This document shows positions 60,371 through 64,000 of a DNA stretch of 64,000 bases, one piece after another (within the stretch, counting starts at the first letter, position 1; each line of letters begins with the position of its first letter). The stretch spans positions 1 to 64,000 of the forward strand of contig NZ_BAFC01000004.1 of assembly GCF_000248055.1 (NCBI RefSeq), in the 5' to 3' direction. The notes under the pieces were generated by a model. That model was not told the DNA's origin. It saw only the letters and a program-made list of their open reading frames with translations, and made no database searches. This stretch comes from Gordonia sputi NBRC 100414. GTDB taxonomy: Bacteria; Actinomycetota; Actinomycetes; Mycobacteriales; Mycobacteriaceae. A program made the translations under genes and the position numbers.

Positions 60371-61753
60371 CTACCTCTCCCTCTGATAGGACTTACCGAC
60401 GACCTGCGCGTACTGCTGCGCCTGCTCCAGTGCGTCATGAACACTGATCTGACCTGCGATCGCGGCCGAGATCTGTTGGCTGACACGGGTACCGAGGTCC
60501 TGGAACTCTGGGATCGCGAGGAACTGGATTCCCGTGTAGGGCACCGGCTTGAGCGTCGGCTTGAGCTGATCTGCCGCCTGCATCGCCGACAGCGTCTGCT
60601 CGGCGAACGGCTGCGAGATCTTCTGATAGGCGGGCAGCTGGTAGGTCGACATTCTGCTGCCCGGCGGCACGTGCGTCGCACCGAGTGTTGTTGCGACGTG
60701 CTGGATGTAGCTCTTGTTGGTCATCCAGTCGATGAACTTCCAGGCGTCGCCCTTGTTGTCGCTGCTCGACGGGATACCGAGTGACCAGGTGTAGAGCCAG
60801 CCGTTGTCATTCTTGGCCATGGTCGGCGCGGGTAGGTAGCCGACGTCGCCGGCGATCGTCGAGTCGTCTGGACTCTCGAGAACCGAGACCGCCGACGTGG
60901 CGTCGTACCACATCGCAACCTGCCCCTGCGACATCAGGTTTCCGCATTCTTGGAACCCGGACGACGATGCGCCGGCCTCGCCGTACCTGCGAACGGTGTC
61001 GACATACATCTGCACCGCCGCCTCGACCTCCGGGCTGGTCAGTTGAGCGTTCCAGTCCTCGTCGAACCAACGTCCGCCGTACGCGTTGATCACGGTGTTG
61101 AGCGGTGCAAGCACCTCGCCCCATCCGGGCTTGCCACGTAGGCAGATTCCCGCTGTCTTGTCGTTGGTGAGACGGCGTGCTGCGTCGGCGACCTGTGGCC
61201 ACGTCGGAGTGGCAGGTAGATTCACACCCGCCTGAGCGAAGAGCTTCTTGTTGTACATCAGAAACGACGACTCACCGTAGAAGGGCGCCGAGTACATCTG
61301 CCCGTTGTAGGAAAGCGCTGATTTGAGCGTCGGTATGAAATCGTCTGCGTCGTAAGACGAGTCGGCATTCATGTAGGGCGTCAGGTTGACCAGCCAGCCA
61401 TATTTGGCCCACATGGGTGTCTCGTAGTTGCTGATCATCACCACGTCGAATTCGCCACCGCCGGTCGAGACCGACGCGGTGATCTTCGCTCGTGCCTCGT
61501 TCTCCGACAACGTCACGAACTTGACGTGCACTCCCGGATTCTGTTGTTCGAACTGCTCGGAGAGCTTGACGGCGTCTTGCATCTGCGAGTTCGACACCAT
61601 GGCGACGGTGACCTCTCGGCTGCCTCCGCCAAGCGAACCCGCGCCCGAACACCCGGTGACGAATGCGAGTGATGCAGCGGCACACACCGCGGCCAGCATG
61701 TATGTCGTCCGTCGTCGCGCAGCGCGAAGACTTCGTTGTCTCAGTGACCTCAC
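60371..61753 (-). CDS. Sugar/polyol ABC transporter substrate-binding lipoprotein
   Basis: 460 residues from a GTG overlapping the regulator stop (GTGA; AAAGG upstream). Lipobox VTGC (Cys35). Solute-binding family 1: EVTVAMVSNSQMQDAVKLSE, FEQQNPGVHVKFVTLSENEA, PFYGESSFLMYNKKLFAQAG and MYVDTVRRYGEAGASSSGFQ. Captures the transported sugar or polyol outside the membrane. Confidence 0.9.
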   Translation of the reverse strand: MRSLRQRSLRAARRRTTYMLAAVCAAASLAFVTGCSGAGSLGGGSREVTVAMVSNSQMQDAVKLSEQFEQQNPGVHVKFVTLSENEARAKITASVSTGGGEFDVVMISNYETPMWAKYGWLVNLTPYMNADSSYDADDFIPTLKSALSYNGQMYSAPFYGESSFLMYNKKLFAQAGVNLPATPTWPQVADAARRLTNDKTAGICLRGKPGWGEVLAPLNTVINAYGGRWFDEDWNAQLTSPEVEAAVQMYVDTVRRYGEAGASSSGFQECGNLMSQGQVAMWYDATSAVSVLESPDDSTIAGDVGYLPAPTMAKNDNGWLYTWSLGIPSSSDNKGDAWKFIDWMTNKSYIQHVATTLGATHVPPGSRMSTYQLPAYQKISQPFAEQTLSAMQAADQLKPTLKPVPYTGIQFLAIPEFQDLGTRVSQQISAAIAGQISVHDALEQAQQYAQVVGKSYQRER

Positions 61754-62811
61754 TGTCGGCCTTTCTCTTGCATGACAAGCCATTCGGCGGTTTCGGTGTC
61801 GGTCACCAGAATGGTGGCGAAACCGCCGCGCAGGGCTCCGAGTATCGATTCACGGCGGTGAACTCCACCGGATACGAGAATGGATGTGGGACAGGCGCGC
61901 ACGGCATCGAGCGGCACAGACACCGTCCGTTCCACAAGGCTCGACGAAACGGGCTCGCCCGCGGCGTCGTAGAAGCGTCCGCCGATCTCTCCCACCGCGC
62001 CCAGCTCGATGAGCTCGTCGAGCACGATGGCGTCGATGTACGCACCCTCGAACAGCGTCGTCGAGGTGGACACGGAGCCCACTCCGAAGAGCATGATGTG
62101 AGCACCTCTCGCCGCGGAAAGCGATTGGGACAGAATCGAATCGCGGTTGAGGGCGGTGACGGTCTCTGCGTCGACGTAGAGCGGGGCGACCAACCGCAGT
62201 GGTTGCGCATGCAGTCGTTCGGAGAATCTCGCGAGCGCATGATCGACGCCGGTGTGGTAGTCGACGGATGTCATCGAACCATCCATCTGGACCACCCGTT
62301 GACACGACGCCGAGGCGCTCATCGCGTCGGCGACCGCGACTTGTTCAGGGCCCCAGGTGAATCCGAATGTGTCCGTGGACTGGATGCGGCGTGCAAGGAC
62401 TGAAGCCCCAGCCCGACCGAGCGCAGCGTTACCGGACGTGGTCCCGTCGGCGACCTCATCGATGACCAGCGCCTCGTCGAGTCCGAATGCCTGCTCGACG
62501 CTCCGCTCGAGATCGGTGTGAATCGACACGGAGAGGTGCGGCGGAGCCGAAACCGTCACCTGGACGAGGCCCTGCGCCCGGGCACGTGCCACGAGCCGTC
62601 CGGCGGTCGGGCGTGAGACGCCGAGACGCGCGGCGATCTCGGCTTGGGTCAGGCCCTCGAGGTGGTACATCGTTGCCGCCCGGACCAGCAACCTCAGATC
62701 CGATCCACTATCCGACGTCGCGCGGGACGTCGAACGTGAAGAGGTGCCGGCATCGGAATGCGTTGCCGTCTCGGCTCGGGTCTGTGCCGGTGTCTTGTTG
62801 CGTGTCGCCAT
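61750..62811 (-). CDS. SorC/DeoR-type transcriptional regulator
   Basis: 353 residues from ATG 62811. A low-complexity Thr/Ser N-terminus, then an HTH (RAATMYHLEGLTQAEIAARL, GVSRPTAGRLVARARAQGLV) and a SorC-type sugar-phosphate-binding domain (GNAALGRAGASVLARRIQST, QMDGSMTSVDYHTG, ARGAHIMLFGVGSVSTSTTL). Regulators of this group bind phosphorylated sugars or polyols. First gene of the ABC operon and divergent from a polyol dehydrogenase, with a palindrome in between. Confidence 0.9.
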   Translation of the reverse strand: MATRNKTPAQTRAETATHSDAGTSSRSTSRATSDSGSDLRLLVRAATMYHLEGLTQAEIAARLGVSRPTAGRLVARARAQGLVQVTVSAPPHLSVSIHTDLERSVEQAFGLDEALVIDEVADGTTSGNAALGRAGASVLARRIQSTDTFGFTWGPEQVAVADAMSASASCQRVVQMDGSMTSVDYHTGVDHALARFSERLHAQPLRLVAPLYVDAETVTALNRDSILSQSLSAARGAHIMLFGVGSVSTSTTLFEGAYIDAIVLDELIELGAVGEIGGRFYDAAGEPVSSSLVERTVSVPLDAVRACPTSILVSGGVHRRESILGALRGGFATILVTDTETAEWLVMQEKGRQ

Positions 62812-62841
62812 GAGCATCGCCTGTTCGCGTGATGTCGACTG

Positions 62842-62857
62842 GTGAGCATTTGCTCAC
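62842..62857. promoter_or_regulatory. SorC-type operator palindrome
   Basis: GTGAGCATTTGCTCAC has perfect 7-bp arms. A further TGCTCA half-site lies at about 62870. Both are in the divergent promoter between the SorC-type regulator and the polyol dehydrogenase, matching the tandem-site layout of this family. Confidence 0.8.
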
Positions 62858-62942
62858 TAGCGGTAAATCTGCTCAATACGCTAACATCCGTGATGTGAGC
62901 TATGCAACATCCTCGACGACGAGTGATCAGGGACTCCACACA

Positions 62943-63983
62943 ATGCGAGCTTCGGTTCTCTCGCCCGGCCGACAGCTGTCCGTAGAGACCAGACCCGTAC
63001 CCCGGCCCGGCCCCGGAGACGTCCTTGTGCAGGTCAGCGCGGTCGGAATATGCGGTTCGGACACGCACTACCTGCGCCACGGACGCATTGGCGAGCACGT
63101 CGTGCGCGAGCCGCTGATCCTCGGACACGAGGCCGCCGGGGTGATCGTCGACGTCGGAGCGGGCGTCCAATCCTCACGCATCGGCCAGCGCGTGTCGATC
63201 GAGCCGCAGCGACCCGACCCGACGAGCACGGAGACGATGCGTGGTGACTACCACCTGTGCCCGGCCATGCGCTTCTACGGAACGCCCCCGGTCGACGGCG
63301 CGCTGACCGAGTTCGTGACGATCGGTTCCGCATTCGCTCATGCCGTACCCGACGACGTGAGCGACGAGGCCGCCGCCCTTTTCGAACCCCTGTCGGTCGG
63401 TCTCGCGTCGATCGCGAAAGCATCGGTTCGACTTGGTGATTCACTTCTGATCAGCGGAGCGGGGCCGATCGGGCTGATGTGCGCGCAGGTAGCCCGTGCG
63501 GCCGGGCTCTCGCGAATCGTCGTGAGCGAGCCCGACGAAGAGCGTCGGTCGCAGGCACTCCGATTCGGGGCAACCGATGTCGCCGTTCCCGGCACGGCCA
63601 TCGCACCCGTGGACGCATTCGTCGACGCGAGCGGTGCGCCGGCAGCGGTCACCGCGGGCATCTCCGCTCTTCGACCCGGAGGCCGTGCTGTGCTCGTCGG
63701 CATGGGTGCTGACACCATGGAACTCCCCATATCGTTGATACAGAACCGTGAGATCGTCCTGACGGGCGTCTTCCGCTATGCAAACACCTGGCCAACGGCG
63801 ACCCGACTCACCACCACCGGCGCCGTCGACCTCGACTCCATGGTCACTGCCCGTTTCGGACTCGACGAGCTGCCCGCGGCGCTCAACGCCGATCACATCA
63901 CAGGACACATCAAAGCTGTTGTGTATCCGGCACTCTCGCGCTACACCGAACCCCGACCCGACACCCGAAAGGCGCACTCGTGA
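62943..63983 (+). CDS. Polyol (sorbitol/xylitol-type) dehydrogenase
   Basis: 346 residues from ATG 62943 (AGGGA upstream). MDR zinc dehydrogenase: catalytic-zinc motifs GICGSDTHYLRHG and GHEAAGVI, FEPLSVGLASIAKA, and Rossmann GAGPIGLMCAQVARAAGLSR. The region that carries the structural-zinc cysteines in most relatives reads EPQRPDPTSTETMRGDYHLC, so at least three of those cysteines are gone, as in mammalian sorbitol dehydrogenase. NAD-dependent oxidation of an imported polyol to a ketose is likely. Its stop overlaps the next GTG. Confidence 0.88.
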   Translation: MRASVLSPGRQLSVETRPVPRPGPGDVLVQVSAVGICGSDTHYLRHGRIGEHVVREPLILGHEAAGVIVDVGAGVQSSRIGQRVSIEPQRPDPTSTETMRGDYHLCPAMRFYGTPPVDGALTEFVTIGSAFAHAVPDDVSDEAAALFEPLSVGLASIAKASVRLGDSLLISGAGPIGLMCAQVARAAGLSRIVVSEPDEERRSQALRFGATDVAVPGTAIAPVDAFVDASGAPAAVTAGISALRPGGRAVLVGMGADTMELPISLIQNREIVLTGVFRYANTWPTATRLTTTGAVDLDSMVTARFGLDELPAALNADHITGHIKAVVYPALSRYTEPRPDTRKAHS

Positions 63984-64000
63984 GTATCCGGCTCAGCAAC
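63980..64000 (+). CDS. Start of a further gene (cut by window edge)
   Basis: A GTG overlaps the dehydrogenase stop as GTGA, giving VSIRLSN to the window end, with GAAAGGCGC upstream. The N-terminal wording is like many short-chain dehydrogenases but seven residues cannot prove it. Its position implies a further polyol-catabolism gene. Confidence 0.5.

Noticed and set aside
1-64000. CRISPR arrays, tRNA/rRNA genes, insertion sequences or integrases
   Set aside because: The tandem arrays have unit lengths of 15-18 bp without spacers, and no transposase, integrase or tRNA-like cloverleaf was found on reading.

Overview
This window reads as chromosomal DNA of a high-GC, mycolic-acid-type actinomycete (Mycobacteriales; most like Gordonia or its relatives). 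Evidence: two adjacent Emb-family arabinosyltransferase genes, F420/FMN-type luciferase-like oxidoreductases, an SDR very like mycobacterial FabG3, an AdhC-like alcohol dehydrogenase, many MarR/TetR/IclR regulators, frequent ATGA/GTGA gene overlaps and common GTG/TTG starts. No rRNA, tRNA, CRISPR array, transposase or integrase was seen.

Layout. 1-3.8 kb: a TetR-controlled minus-strand operon of SCP2 protein, aldehyde dehydrogenase (broken by a 4-bp duplication) and Zn alcohol dehydrogenase (cut by the window edge). 3.8-4.7 kb: a small secreted protein flanked by two copies of a ~62-bp hairpin, with a decayed paralogue beside it. 4.7-15.2 kb: divergent regulator/enzyme pairs (IclR/CoA-transferase, MarR/DJ-1, DHA2 exporter/ArsR-like), an AcuI-like reductase, an amino-acid permease, a cytochrome P450 and a response regulator. 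15.2-21.2 kb: a sensor kinase, then a tightly overlapping four-gene operon (ThDP enzyme, START-like protein, KAS III-like enzyme, HisC-like aminotransferase). I cannot match this set to a named pathway; it is the best candidate here for an undescribed small-molecule system. 21.2-28.3 kb: DsbA-like protein/peroxiredoxin, D-aminoacylase-type amidohydrolase, esterase, SDR, an AT-richer XRE regulator, DUF2316 and DUF2231 proteins, glutathione peroxidase. 28.3-36.1 kb: ABC-2-like membrane protein and the emb pair. 36.3-40.4 kb: AdhC-like dehydrogenase, FNT-type channel, GlsB-like protein, LLM oxidoreductase, free-methionine-sulfoxide reductase. 40.4-48.6 kb: an organosulfur region with an Ssu-type ABC importer, a flavoprotein/2[4Fe-4S] ferredoxin pair inside its operon, two LLM monooxygenases and two flavin reductases. 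48.7-57.2 kb: enoyl-CoA hydratase, zinc-ribbon metallopeptidase, rhodanese, CoA-transferase/SDR/MarR, DHA2 exporter and an orphan ectoine hydroxylase (ectD). 57.4-64 kb: a polyol/sugar ABC operon with its SorC-type regulator, divergent from a polyol dehydrogenase and the first codons of another gene.

A feature running across the window is a set of short (15-18 bp) two- to three-copy tandem duplications at gene 3' ends, most of them covering a stop codon. Several regulators have clear palindromic candidate operators in the expected divergent promoters.
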